A stretch of 15,917 bases of DNA from Chloromonas sp. AAM2 (GCA_004335635.1 QAXH01001088.1:550-16466), one strand, 5' to 3'; shown: positions 1-9,005, numbered from the stretch's first letter. Program-made: numbers and translations. The notes: generated by a model not told the origin, from the sequence alone.

Positions 1-5
1 TTGCA

Positions 6-93
6 CATGCACACACGGGTCAGACCACATGCACACACGGGTCAGACCACATGCACACACGGGTCAGACCACATGCACACACGAGTCAGACCA
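6..93. repeat. 22-bp tandem repeat, four copies
   Basis: Four head-to-tail copies of a 22-bp unit (catgcacacacgggtcagac plus ca) start at 6, 28, 50 and 72. The first three are identical and the fourth has one change (cgggtc to cgagtc). A truncated catgca follows at 94. The array may continue left of the window. There is no spacer between units, so this is a minisatellite and not a CRISPR-like array. Confidence 0.95.
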
Positions 94-340
94 CATGCAA
101 CATGAGCACCGTATTGCACAGACCACATGACTTGACCCTGCATGAGCGCAGCTGGGCACTTGACTTGTCAGTGCAGTATGCAATTGTTTCATTTGCGTCA
201 GCAGCATTCGCCATCAACTGTCTAAGATCCCATCCCAGCGCACCATCTAGCCAGCCCATCACTTTTGTGTTCAAAAGCCCGTTCCAAATCAGCTGAGACC
301 ATCAAACGGGCGGTCTCTTGGTCACCACCAACGCCCCTAC
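94..340. other. Short stretch left of the unknown gene; no gene established
   Basis: No gene can be established here. If the minus-strand donor at 340/339 (gtaggggc) is not used, the reading frame of the gene at 341-1831 continues for 12 codons into this stretch and stops at 304-302. A minus-strand open frame also runs through about 294-86. It could be a further exon entered at a possible acceptor (ggtctcag) near 294, but that would need an intron of only about 46 nt, far shorter than any other here. The right answer may lie to the left of the window. Confidence 0.4.
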
Positions 341-1831
341 CTGTCTGAGTGGCTTTCCCACGTCGTTCCTGTGCACCCTGGCTGCCAGCTGAGCCTTGGC
401 CGCCTGCCGCTCCAGCCCCCTGACCGCCTCCGCCTGCGCCGCCTGACGGGCGCTGAGGGCAGACACCAGGGCAGCAGGCTCCAGGCCGGACAGGCCGGCA
501 CTGATGGCGGCCCGGGTGACGCGCTCAGCCCACCTGCATGCGCATGAACGAGTTGAAGGCTCTGAATTCAATCTGGTGAGGTCAGCACCGTTCAAAGCAG
601 GTGTGGCATGATCCGAATAGCCTGGTTTAGCTGAAGCCTTGAGCTAGTAATTTATGCTGGTATGTAGTAGGGACTTGATAGTTATGTTCTGAGGCCTGCT
701 ACTCGTCCAGCCTGGTGGTGTGGTGATGTCGCCGGCGCACCGGCAGCAACACACAACTTGCCCTGTGAGCATGTGGCAACCCCCACGCTGGCGTGTGACC
801 ACTGCAACGCTCCGTTCAACAGTGCGTGCAGATATTTGAAAAAGCTCCATGTGGGGCACGCCCCCAGCTCACCTTTCTAACCGTCCTGCTATCCAGCCAC
901 AGAGTAATGTTAAGTTCAGTGTCACCAAGTTAATACCCAGCCAGAAGGCCAACGCGGGCTCGGCATGGCTGAGCGCTGAGAGGGACAGTGAAGGGTGCGT
1001 GGCTGTCGTGTCAGAAACTGTCTGAGTGGGCACACTGGTGCTTCTGCCTCGCCTGGTGGCTGCATGCCAAACACGCCGCCATACATGTCGGGGGGCTTGA
1101 GGCTCTGCGTGGCAGTGCACGTTCAGGGGGCTATGTGGCCGGCAGTGCCATCGTGAACATGCGCACCTGTGTCGTTTGATCGCCCATTGTTGAATGCTGT
1201 TTTTGTTGAGTTGAGCTTAGTTGATGTCTCCTACTCAGAGCAGCTTCCTTGCAGAATGAACAATATAGTACAGCACGCAGAGCTGGTATCTTTTCAACAG
1301 TGTTGATTGATCACAAAAGGTGCCTGTCATGCACCTTACTGCTGGTGCTTGTATTATCCTATGTTCGTCTCTTGGTCACTGAAAAGATGCCAGGTCACGC
1401 ACCTGTAGCTGCTGCGGCTGCACTTAGTGGGGCTGCCTGGGCGCCTACCAGAAGCGTCACCAGGCGCAATGTGCTACCTGCCATCACTGCTAGCCCTAGC
1501 GCCTCCACTAGCCTGGAGGCATCAGCCAGCTGGTAGGCTGTGCTGGTGTGCTGGCCTGTGGAGACGCCTTCATACGAGTTTGTTGCTGCTGATGGTGGCG
1601 TGATGAGTCTGACAGTCAAGGAATGCTTGTGTTTGAGGTGTCTGTGGCAGTGCCTGAAGGCATGACGAGGTGCATGACGTAACGCATGCCAGGCCGGCTG
1701 CTGAGCACCTGAGGTAGCAGGACAGCCTGTCAGCAGAAATTCTGCCATGTCTTGATGACACCCCACCTATGCATACGGAAAGTGGCATCAACAGTGGAAC
1801 TGGAGAAGCCCTTTGAAGAAAAAAAGCCCAT
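341..1831 (-). CDS. Unrecognised protein with two hydrophobic segments; four exons, 3' end uncertain
   Basis: The gene is assembled from splice signals. Exon 1 is 1831-1767, exon 2 is 1653-1403, exon 3 is 975-873 and exon 4 is 533-341. Donors are GTGGGG, GTGCGT, GTGAGC and possibly GTAGGG. Acceptors are ccttcag, ccctctcag and gcatgcag. The phases at the three junctions (2, 1, 2) match and leave one open frame of 204 codons. The protein starts MGFFSSKGF and has hydrophobic stretches at about residues 73-97 and 113-136 (FWLGINLVTLNLTLLCGWIA). An Ala/Gln/Arg-rich, probably helical segment follows at about 145-195. I recognise no family; an organelle or endomembrane protein is possible. Exon 2 could instead begin at 1542 (acceptor cacaccag), shortening the protein by 37 residues. 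The end is open: read-through at the last donor gives 12 more residues and a stop at 302. The gene is divergent from the TBC gene. A dispersed-repeat copy lies in its third intron. Confidence 0.55.
549..682 (+). repeat. Dispersed repeat, copy 1
   Basis: This stretch of about 134 bp matches 5120-5244 closely and 6194-6281 more loosely. Shared blocks include aggtgtggcatgatccgaat, agcctggtt, ccttgagctagtaa and tatgtagtagggacttgata. Its left edge is 15 bp from the acceptor of the last exon of the minus-strand gene, so it lies inside that gene's third intron. No terminal inverted repeats or target-site duplication are obvious. Confidence 0.85.
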
Positions 1832-2004
1832 GACCCGATGACCAGAAACGGGTAGTAAATCAGGGTTTATTGAGCCGCGAACCCGCGCATTGCTCAGACC
1901 TCGTGTCATCCGCGCACTCCCGCCACTGGCCCTGTTACCTTGCTCTCTAGACAAGCTGGCTGAACATAACGAACGTATGCTGAAATCCCTGCCTCTCAGC
2001 AAGG
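1832..2004. promoter_or_regulatory. Putative bidirectional promoter between unknown gene and TBC gene
   Basis: Only 173 bp separate the inferred start codons of the minus-strand gene (1831) and the TBC gene (2005), so the two 5'UTRs and promoters must share this DNA if both gene models are right. No TATA box or known operator is evident. The reading frame of the minus-strand gene stays open through most of it, so an upstream start for that gene cannot be excluded. Confidence 0.4.
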
Positions 2005-4148
2005 ATGGCGTTGCGGGATGCGTTCGGCTTCCTGTCTCTGCCTCGCGCTGGTGAGTTCGTGCCTAGTCTCTGCTGATATTCAAGCGTTGTCCCTGAGCCG
2101 GCCAGTCAGTCTTTCGGTCTCCGGCATTCTAAACGCGTCGCCGCCCTTTTACATTATGCCCAGGCTTGGAGGCGGGGTCCCAGGAGCTTCGAAGGAGCCG
2201 CCATGAATTGGCGGAGGCAAGCCGCGATGACAAGCCCTCCCTTTCCATTTCACAGAAGGGCTGGGGCAAGGTGCAGCTGAAGCTGGCCGACGCAGCTGAC
2301 AGTACAGAGATGGAAATGGCCATCAAGCAGCTCGGGAGCATGAAGAGTCTGGTCCGGTGCTGTGAGCCACCGTCTACGCGCCAGCGAGCTGAGTTCTGGT
2401 TCCTGGCCTCGGGAGGGTTCACGAAGCAGCAGGCTGCATCCGCTGCTCAGCCTCCCGCACCCTATACGCGTTGGGCAGCCTCAGCTGGCGAGCTGTCCAG
2501 CGCCGTAATTGTTCTCGTTGACACGGACGCAAGAGCGGTGGGGCTGACCTGGCGTCAGCACCCTCTATTTAATACTATTCCATTCATCAGTGCCTTGAGC
2601 AACATTGTTGTGGCACTGCTGGCTTCAAACCCCCGCTTGGGATACAGTCGCCAGCTAACTCACATGGTGGCCTTCACACTGGTGGTGTTCGGAGGAGCCA
2701 AGCAGGAGGAGCAGGTGTTCTGGACTATCAAGGCCCTGCTGGAGGACAAACTCTTTGGGTACTGCCAAGGCCAGGTGAGCTTGGTTGTGTTCCTTTGAAC
2801 TCTCCTGAACATGCATGGTCACATACCTGTCTGCCCTTGTGTGCTTCAGTGGTACATAGGGTATAAACCTTGTACGTACACCACCGTGGTATTTCCTGGA
2901 GTTCAATGCCGATCGGGCACAAGCCTGGCGTCCGACTCGTTGACGCAGCTGCCCCCTTTTGCTTGCAGTGGCTCCTGGGTGTGCGCGTGGAGCAGGAGGT
3001 TCTCTCCCGCCTAGCGGCCCGCAAGCTGCCCCGTCTGACGGCGCACCTGGCCTCCCTACGCATGGGCGTGGCCTCCTTCACGCAGCCCTGGCTGTCCAGC
3101 CTCTTCGTGTCGCATCTGCCGCCGGAGACGCTGGCCCGCGTGTGGGACGTGATGATGATGGAGGGGCCAAAGGTACTGCTGCGCACGGGACTGGCGCTGC
3201 TGAAGGTGCGAGGGAGCAGGGCCACAACGCATCAGCAGTTGCTGAGGTGGCATGCAGCTGTTGGTGGTGCAGCATGTGAGATGCCACGTGGGAAAAAGCA
3301 TGCCACGTTTTATCTTTCCTGATGGGTAACCCTACAGCTGCCTGCTCATGCATTCAGTGCAAGTCAATCCACAGATCTTTGGATCAAGCTTGGCATGTTG
3401 TGATCACGCATTGATGTCGTGCCTTTTCTGCCTGCATGGCCTACGTATGCAGATGTACGAACAGACGCTGTCCAGCTGCTCGTTCCCTGAGGTGCTGCGC
3501 AAGGTTCTCGACCTGCGCGTGTCCCGCACCACTGACGCGCCCGCGCTGCTCAAGGTGGCCTTCAAGGGCTGCGGCTCGCTGCCGGGAGGCCAGGTTGACG
3601 CGTACAGGCAGGAGGCCCTGCAGACCCTCCGGGAGGCAAACCCACCGGACGGCATCTCCCGCTACTCGCCCACCATGGGCGGTCTGACCCGTGCTGGATC
3701 CCCACTGGGCGGAGCCAGCAGCAATGGGGCGGCCAGCGGCAACACTACGGGTGGCGGGGTGAGCAGTGCGGGTGGCGCGGCTTGGAGCCTGTTTGGACCG
3801 GGTGGTAGCATGGACCGCAGGCGTTCGTCCGGCACCGGCGGTGGCTCGACTCCGCCACAGGAGAATTCCTGCAGCACGCTAGCGGTGCCCGCCAGCCCTG
3901 GCAGCAGCGGCAGCGACAGCGGGGCCGCCACAACGGAGAGCAGGGAGACCTCGCCGTGTGACCGCCCTGTTGAGGGCCTGAGGATGCCGATGCCACGCAG
4001 CCGCGGTAACCTGTCCTCCATGCTGGCTCGCCTGATGGGCGGCCCCAAGGCAGACAGGGGCAGCGGGGATGGCGCTGAGGAGAAGAGCGGCAGGGGTATG
4101 CACCACTCCGCAACCACTGGCAACATGGGGGCACTTGCTGCCTATTGA
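2005..4148 (+). CDS. TBC-domain (Rab-GAP-like) protein, four exons
   Basis: TBC proteins stimulate GTP hydrolysis by Rab GTPases and so control membrane traffic. Exons are 2005-2050, 2164-2774, 2969-3205 and 3453-4148, giving 529 residues. Introns are GT-AG (gtgagt, gtgagc, gtgcga), and the start aaggATGG has a good context. Residues 4-9 (RDAFGF) resemble the N-terminal D-YGF motif of the family. The TBC domain spans about 85-300: RAEFWFLASGG at 90-100, the arginine-finger region at 135-139 (DTDAR), HPLF at 148-151, LLGVRVEQEVL at 221-231, PWLSSLFVSHLP near 255 and RVWDVMMMEGPKVLLRTGLALL just before 298. Where most members have GYCQGMN this one has GYSRQLT (175-181), so the usual glutamine finger is replaced by Arg. 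A GYCQGQ string occurs later, at 214-219, just before the exon 2/3 junction. After a helical tail, residues from about 365 to the end are low-complexity Gly/Ser/Ala. The Rab partner is unknown. Confidence 0.9.
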
Positions 4149-5119
4149 GTGTGAGGGCGTAGCTGCTGGCTAGCGGGGTTAGATGGTTAGTACGTGCACA
4201 CAAGTATTTGTGTATATGTACGGACACCGGATGCTCGCACCTCTGCCTTGCAACGGAACAGCACAGTTGCCTGTGGCTGGCAAGGCTGTCAAGAACGTCT
4301 TGAAAATCGCTTTATAATCCTAAGCGTGATTAGTCTAGCAGGGCAGGGGCATGCAGAGCTGCTCTAAACACGTGCAGCAGTGGATTGTTCTATTGGGCAT
4401 AATTGGGACTGTACTACCAACCGCAGGATGCGGTGTGGGCCTTGGCAGATTGCTAATAATGACGATTGCATGATTGAATTGTTTGTTCTAGGTTGCCTTG
4501 TAGCTGTAGAGGCAGGTGCTTTGATTGACGCACCGTGATTCGCAGTGGCGACATAAGAGTACTTGTTTTGTATGTTTAGTTTATCTATGACGCACTCCTC
4601 TTGGTGTGTAAAAAATTGGCACATACTATGCGCTGTGTGGCCTTGTGCAACAAAAGGCTCGAGATATTGTTTCGCAGATGTCCTCAGACAAGTAGCAAAA
4701 CGCCAGCGCTCACTTACTAGGCAGGTCTACAGTTGAGTCTACAGTCTATACCGTGTCACTGCTGTACGTAGGAGGTACTTATGGTCTCAGTCCAAGAAGG
4801 GCCCCTTCCGGGGAGCTTGGCCATTCATCTCCTAAAATAAGACGAAGTGGGCTCAGTAGCCCATGCCACCTGTAGCAACAATGATAAGTCAAACTGAGCT
4901 AGGAGTCTTCCAGGCTGATGTCGTAGTAGAGATGTACCGAATACTGCAAGAGAGGCGTGGTCGATAAAGGCAAGGGCTGGGAGTGCAAATCAGGAAAGTG
5001 TGGGCTACAGCAACTGTGCAACAAACACCCTACATGTGGCATGCATTCAGGTGGAGGCAGAAAACCAAGCATGTCAAAAGAAGACAGGAAATCCAAACCC
5101 GTCCGACATACAATTGCTA
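4149..5119. other. TBC 3'UTR and gene-free spacer
   Basis: The TBC 3'UTR begins here and probably ends after the TGTAA at 4607. Beyond that, to 5119, I see only short open frames with no family resemblance and no consistent splice pattern. Base composition is visibly more AT-rich than in the exons. I see no RNA gene. Confidence 0.6.
4607..4611 (+). terminator. TGTAA polyadenylation signal, TBC gene
   Basis: TGTAA is the common chlorophyte poly(A) signal. This is the first one after the TBC stop codon (4146-4148), and it implies a 3'UTR of roughly 475 nt. An A-run (gtaaaaaatt) follows directly. The assignment is by motif and position only. Confidence 0.5.
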
Positions 5120-5244
5120 CGAGTTGGAGGCTCTGAATTTCAACCTGATGAGGTCAAAACAGGTGTGGCATGATCCGAATAGCCTGGTTCAGCTGAAGCC
5201 TTGAGCTAGTAACTCATGCTGGTATGTAGTAGGGACTTGATAGT
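5120..5244 (+). repeat. Dispersed repeat, copy 2
   Basis: It is nearly identical to 549-682 through aggtgtggcatgatccgaat, agcctggtt, gctgaagccttgagctagta and tatgtagtagggacttgata. It lacks about 11 bp (around gcaccgttcaa) present in copies 1 and 3. It starts at cgagttg, as copy 1 does, and similarity to copy 1 is lost after gatagt, which makes the edges fairly sharp. Confidence 0.85.
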
Positions 5245-5302
5245 CACAGGAGACTGTCAAGCTTCCTTGTCACGCTGCAACACATGTTCGCCTGTGAATG
5301 GC

Positions 5303-5351
5303 TTGACAATGCCGGACACATGTTCCGGACACTTGGCTTGACAATGCCGCA
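5303..5351. repeat. 15-bp direct repeat with palindromic centre
   Basis: The 15-mer ggcttgacaatgccg occurs twice in this stretch, about 35 bp apart. An imperfect palindrome between them (ccggacacatgttccgg) has ccgga and tccgg arms. It sits between the dispersed repeat and the tRNA-like segment and is probably part of the same transposon-derived cluster. Confidence 0.7.
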
Positions 5352-5460
5352 ATCATTCCGCATACCTGACCGCGCTGGGCGGACGGTGGGATTGGAACCC
5401 GTGACTTCTCCCCTCACCTTCACCCCTTGCCCTAACACGGGTGCTAGAGTTGTTTGAAGG
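5335..5460 (-). other. tRNA-like / SINE-like segment with B-box-like motif
   Basis: On the minus strand the segment reads gtcacgggttccaatcccac. The core ggttccaatcc closely resembles the T-loop/B-box of tRNA genes (GGTTCRANNCC), with a G-to-C change at the fifth position. About 40 nt upstream on the same strand, tagggcaagggg is a poor A-box candidate. I cannot fold it into a full cloverleaf, so it is not called a tRNA gene. A tRNA-derived SINE or a Pol III-like relic is more likely, and the repeats beside it fit that. Confidence 0.35.
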
Positions 5461-5799
5461 TGTGAGGTACCTTGAGTGCGTGACAAGTTCGCAATTGGTA
5501 GCAATAAACTCGTCGTAATCCTCGATAATAGTTCTCGCCTTGTTCTCGTTCTAGGGGGCTTGTCCAGAGTGACGTCTATACGATCTACCACCCATGTGCT
5601 CAACACCATCAGCATTTCCAAGGTGGCTCTGTCTGCCTTTGACAGCAAGAGGTATGTTTTTGGCATAGCCATGCTGGCAACAACGCATGCCCATGGTGCA
5701 TGGACAATGGATGGTCGAATAGGTCGCAGGACTTGCTACCCGCTGGACTTCTGGGCCGTCAGATTGTCCCAAAGCTGGCAAACATCTTTTTTGTGCTAG
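5440..5799 (+). pseudogene. Relic of a transposon-type protein (frameshifted)
   Basis: Two plus-strand frames carry consecutive parts of what looks like one conserved region. The first frame (about 5441-5515) reads YLECV and then meets a stop. The second (5476-5799) reads IRSTTHVLNTISISKVALSA, followed directly by FDSKRY. From memory, the pattern IRS..H....-.-KvALS.fD.KRY, usually followed by a TLA-GH-like end, recurs in uncharacterised transposon-encoded proteins of many eukaryotes. I associate it with the C-terminus of type B DNA polymerases of Polinton-like elements, but I am unsure of the family. The TLA-GH end is degraded here. The change of frame and the lack of any start or upstream domain point to a dead fragment. 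It is bracketed by dispersed-repeat copies 2 and 3. Confidence 0.4.
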
Positions 5800-6193
5800 C
5801 CTGGTGTAAGATCTTTGCAGCTAGCCACCACCAGCCAGACTTTGGCAGCGTTGTTTACAACTCCAAGCTGTTGCGCCTGGGCCAATGCAAAATTATTACT
5901 TAGTGACGAGGAACCTAAACCCCTCCTCAACAGGACAGAGCAGGCTGCAGGCTCACTAGGCCTCCTCAGCAGGCCTGCTAGGCCAAGATTGTTCAACAAT
6001 GGATGCGGCCACAAAGCCATGCAGTGCTGCCCACCAGGGATGGCATGAGAGATTCGCAGTGTAACTGTGTGCTGATGTGTGATTGGGGACGCTGCTGCAG
6101 CCATGGCTGTAAGCCTGGATGCCCTTACTGAGGAGGTTAAGGACAAGTGGGACAGTAAAGTTGATGTGATGTGCAGAATTGATTGACGTCAGA
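5800..6193. other. Gene-free stretch between transposon relic and repeat copy 3
   Basis: A minus-strand frame is open from about 6146 to 5796, with an ATG in good context at 6104 (gccATGGct). The predicted peptide resembles no family and no splice partners were found. At about 5945-5990, aggcc-containing blocks (cactaggcctcctcagcagg and cctgctaggcc) form short direct and inverted repeats. I see nothing else. Confidence 0.45.
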
Positions 6194-6281
6194 GTGAGGT
6201 TTGCACCGTGGAAAGCAGGTGTGAATAGCCTGGTTAAACTGAGCCTCGAGCTGGTGATTTATGTTGGAGGAGCTTGACAGT
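6194..6281 (+). repeat. Dispersed repeat, copy 3 (diverged)
   Basis: It matches copy 1 over gtgaggt, gcaccgt, aaagcaggtgt, gaatagcctggtt, gagc and gatttatg, and ends in a variant of the same tail (agcttgacagt). A 10-bp block (ggcatgatcc) present in copies 1 and 2 is missing. It has the same orientation as copies 1 and 2. Confidence 0.7.
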
Positions 6282-6589
6282 ACGCAGAGGCAGACAGTCA
6301 CCAGGGTCACCATCATCAGTCGCATCATTAGCCAGCAGGCACAAACGTGACAGCGTGAGGCATGTGTGGCACCTCTGGCAATGGCGGGCTCAAGCCGACG
6401 GAAAGTCTGACATGGTGCACAACCAGAAACTTCTCACCATCTAAGACCCAGACAACCTGCCAGGTTCCCAAGTCCAGCCTGAGACACAGCCAGCCAGGAC
6501 ACCAGACAGAGCACGTGCCGGGCGCAACTACCAACTCGCCGTTACAACGGCTCATTCATTTATGAAGCGCGAGATCCAGGCTTGCGCTT
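6282..6589. promoter_or_regulatory. Upstream region of the carrier gene
   Basis: This is about 300 bp between repeat copy 3 and the first possible start codon of the carrier gene, presumably holding its promoter and 5'UTR. No TATA box or known element stands out. A small hairpin-forming palindrome, gccgttacaacggc, lies just upstream at about 6537-6550. Both strands have open frames here, but neither looks like a protein. Confidence 0.4.
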
Positions 6590-8883
6590 ATGTTGTTCAA
6601 GCCCTTGCAACGGTCATTGAATCAGCCATTCCCAGGCATCATGGGTCGCTCATCAGAACAGCAGCTCGCGCTGACGGGAGCGGGGTGCAGTTTTGCGTTT
6701 AGCTCGAGCACGCCGTCGCTCGTGCTGGGCAGCCCACTGGGAGGCCGCTGTAAGGTGCTTGGTGGAAGCTTGGCCGTCAGCCTTGGCAATGCGTCCGCCC
6801 AACAAGCAGGGGCGGGCGTTTCTAGCTTTACCACGCGCGGATCCCGAGCTGTCAGTCGTGCATTGGCACCCTCTTCTGGCCTGCATCGCCGCGCTCTTCC
6901 TTTCGCGTCTCTCAACTTGGCCCTGGCATCTGTTACCGCCAGTCCACCTGCCAAAGCGACCCCTGCCAAGAAGAAGAAGTCCTTGGCTGAGGTCTTTGAC
7001 TATGCCAGCAAGAAGGCGCTTTCAGGCGGCATTCCCGGCATGGTTGCCATGACACTTCAAGTTTTGAGTTTGATGTGGTTGCGCACGACGATTAATTACC
7101 AGTACCGGTATGGAACAACCACGCTGGTGGCGCTGAAGACGCTCTACAAGGATGGTGGCATCCCGCGCTTCTACCAGGGTCTGGCACCTGCACTGATTCA
7201 GGTGGGACCAGGGTCTGTTGCAGGTGACAAGGGCACTTGGCCCGCTTTGGGTTGCTCGCCTCCGACGAGTTGACGGGATGGCGCACTCACAGCGCATGTG
7301 CTACATTGGCAGCAGATTGCAGGTGTTGCGCATCTGCAAGCCGGTGTCCAATGGCGGGCGGAAAATCTAGGCGCAACGTTGACACACGCCTGCTGTGCGT
7401 AACGTGTGCTGTCTTTGATATCTTGCAGGGCCCTCTGTCACGCTTTGGTGACACAGCTGCCAACACTGGTATGCTGGCATTGCTAGAGGATGTGGCCTTG
7501 GCCCCTGCTCTCAAGACCTTGGCTGCCTCATTGGCAGCTGGAGGCTTCCGTATCTTCCTCATGCCAGTGGACGCACTCAAGACCATCATGCAGGTCAGTT
7601 AATGCCGTTGACAACAATGCAAATGGCATCAGCATCTGTCATCAGCACATCATTCAAATGACACCATCATCTGCTACTGACATGCTTAACAGGTGGAGGG
7701 CAAGAACGGTGTCCCCGCTTTGATGGCCAAGATCAACAAGGGTGGCCCCACAGTGCTGTACCATGGCGCCCTGGCAGCCTCTGCAGCCACGTTTGTGGGC
7801 CACTACCCCTGGTTCGCAGTGGTAAGTGGAGCACCTGGGGCTAGGCAGGCTTGATGGCACACCTGGGTGGGCGTGGTTGTTCCACATTGCCTTGAGTCGA
7901 CCTTGGCTCCAAGGTAGCCAAACTACTGGTGACCTGCTTGACAACTGGTTTGTGCACATCCCAACCATGTACTCCAGCAGAGCTATACCCTGTCTTGAGG
8001 GCATGTGCTGTTCGTGCCATGTGTGCAGCCATGCATGCCGATGCCATGCAAGACGTGTGCTCCATCCTCTTGATGTGTGCGCAGTACAACACCCTGAACG
8101 GCTCGATGCCCCAGTATGATGAGCTGACCCCACGCCTGCTGCGCTCCGCCTTCATCGGCTTCTGCTCCTCCTTTGTGTCCGACTGCTGCTCTAACAGCAT
8201 CCGGGTGGTCAAGACCGCCAAGCAGACTGCCACGGTGTCTGTCACGTACCGTGAGGTCATCAAGGTGAGCCAATGTAATGATTGAGCACCTGTGGCTTGT
8301 TATCAAGCTCACCCGACAGAACTAATTGTTGTGCAAATGCAGGTAACAGGTAGGAAAACCATCTTTGAATGCGCTGTGGGCTAGATATTTTGCATGTATA
8401 CTCAAACCTGCTCTGCCTTGTGGTCTGGCTGTTGCGTATCATGTGCTGTGGCCGCAGACCATCATTGATAAGGAGGGCGTGGCGGGCCTGTTTGGCCGCG
8501 GGCTGGGCACCAAGCTCATCACCAACGGCATGCAGGGCATCCTGTTCAGCGTCCTGTGGCGCCTGGGACAGGTGACGCAGCACATCTTGGGGCAGTCTCA
8601 GATAGTGGCACTGGGGCAAACACATGACCTTACTGCTGGCCTTTGGTCGGTCATAACAGCTGAGGTTTGGAGCTGTGTAGGCTCTGGCTCAAGTTGTTGT
8701 ACGTTGGGAGAGTATTAGTCAGCACGTTAGTCTACAAGGATGTCCGAAACACAAATGTTGCAATCAGCCGGATGCCTGGGCCCGTTCTCACTGGTGTTTG
8801 TTGGCTGCCTGTTGCTGCAGGACTACTATGCCAAGCGCGAGAAGGAGGCCGCCGCTGCCCTCAAGGCCGCCGAGAAGAAGTGA
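6590..8883 (+). CDS. Mitochondrial carrier family (SLC25)-like protein with N-terminal extension, six exons
   Basis: Carrier-family proteins exchange metabolites across organelle inner membranes. Exons are 6590-7201, 7429-7593, 7693-7821, 8085-8264, 8458-8571 and 8821-8883, giving 420 residues. All five introns are GT-AG and in phase 0. The three-repeat plan is visible. Repeat 1 has WLRTTINYQ and then GGIPRFYQGLAPALIQ. Repeat 2 has the canonical PVDALK (250-255), then VLYHGALAASAATFVGHYPW. Repeat 3 has SIRVVKTAKQ (340-349), then GVAGLFGRGLGTKLI. Only repeat 2 keeps P-x-D-x-x-K; repeats 1 and 3 are degenerate, so the substrate cannot be guessed. About 130 residues rich in Ser, Ala and Arg precede the carrier part and look like an organelle targeting peptide; plastid or mitochondrion is possible. 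The C-terminus is charged (AEKK). The first ATG (6590) has a weak context, while the in-frame ATG at 6641 (atcATGG) is stronger and may be the true start. Confidence 0.88.
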
Positions 8884-9005
8884 TTGGGCCTAGAAATGCA
8901 TGCTGCTGAAAGCAGGACGTTCTGGTGCACGTCTCGGGAGTGGTGTGGTATGGCTTAACATCTGGGCGAATGCTACCGTCCATGCAAACGAGTATGCAAA
9001 CGAGG

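Noticed and set aside
6..93. CRISPR-like array
   Set aside because: The units are contiguous with no spacers, and the window is eukaryotic.
771..880. Plus-strand C2H2 zinc-finger-like string (LACDHC...LKKLHVGH)
   Set aside because: The spacing between the second Cys and first His is about 14 and the His spacing is two, not the usual pattern. The frame stops just after it and has no partners. It lies in an intron and runs into an exon of the opposite-strand gene.
3662..4227. Long antisense frames opposite the last TBC exon
   Set aside because: They are shadows of the GC-rich low-complexity coding sequence on the plus strand.
5796..6146. Minus-strand open frame with ATG in good context at 6104
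   Set aside because: No recognisable motif, no splice partners, short repeats inside, and a location within the transposon-derived cluster.
6328..6555. Open frames on both strands just upstream of the carrier gene
   Set aside because: Neither resembles a protein family; both are probably chance frames in the promoter/5'UTR.
7654..8312. Long minus-strand frames opposite the carrier gene
   Set aside because: They run across plus-strand exons and introns with verified phases and look like shadows.
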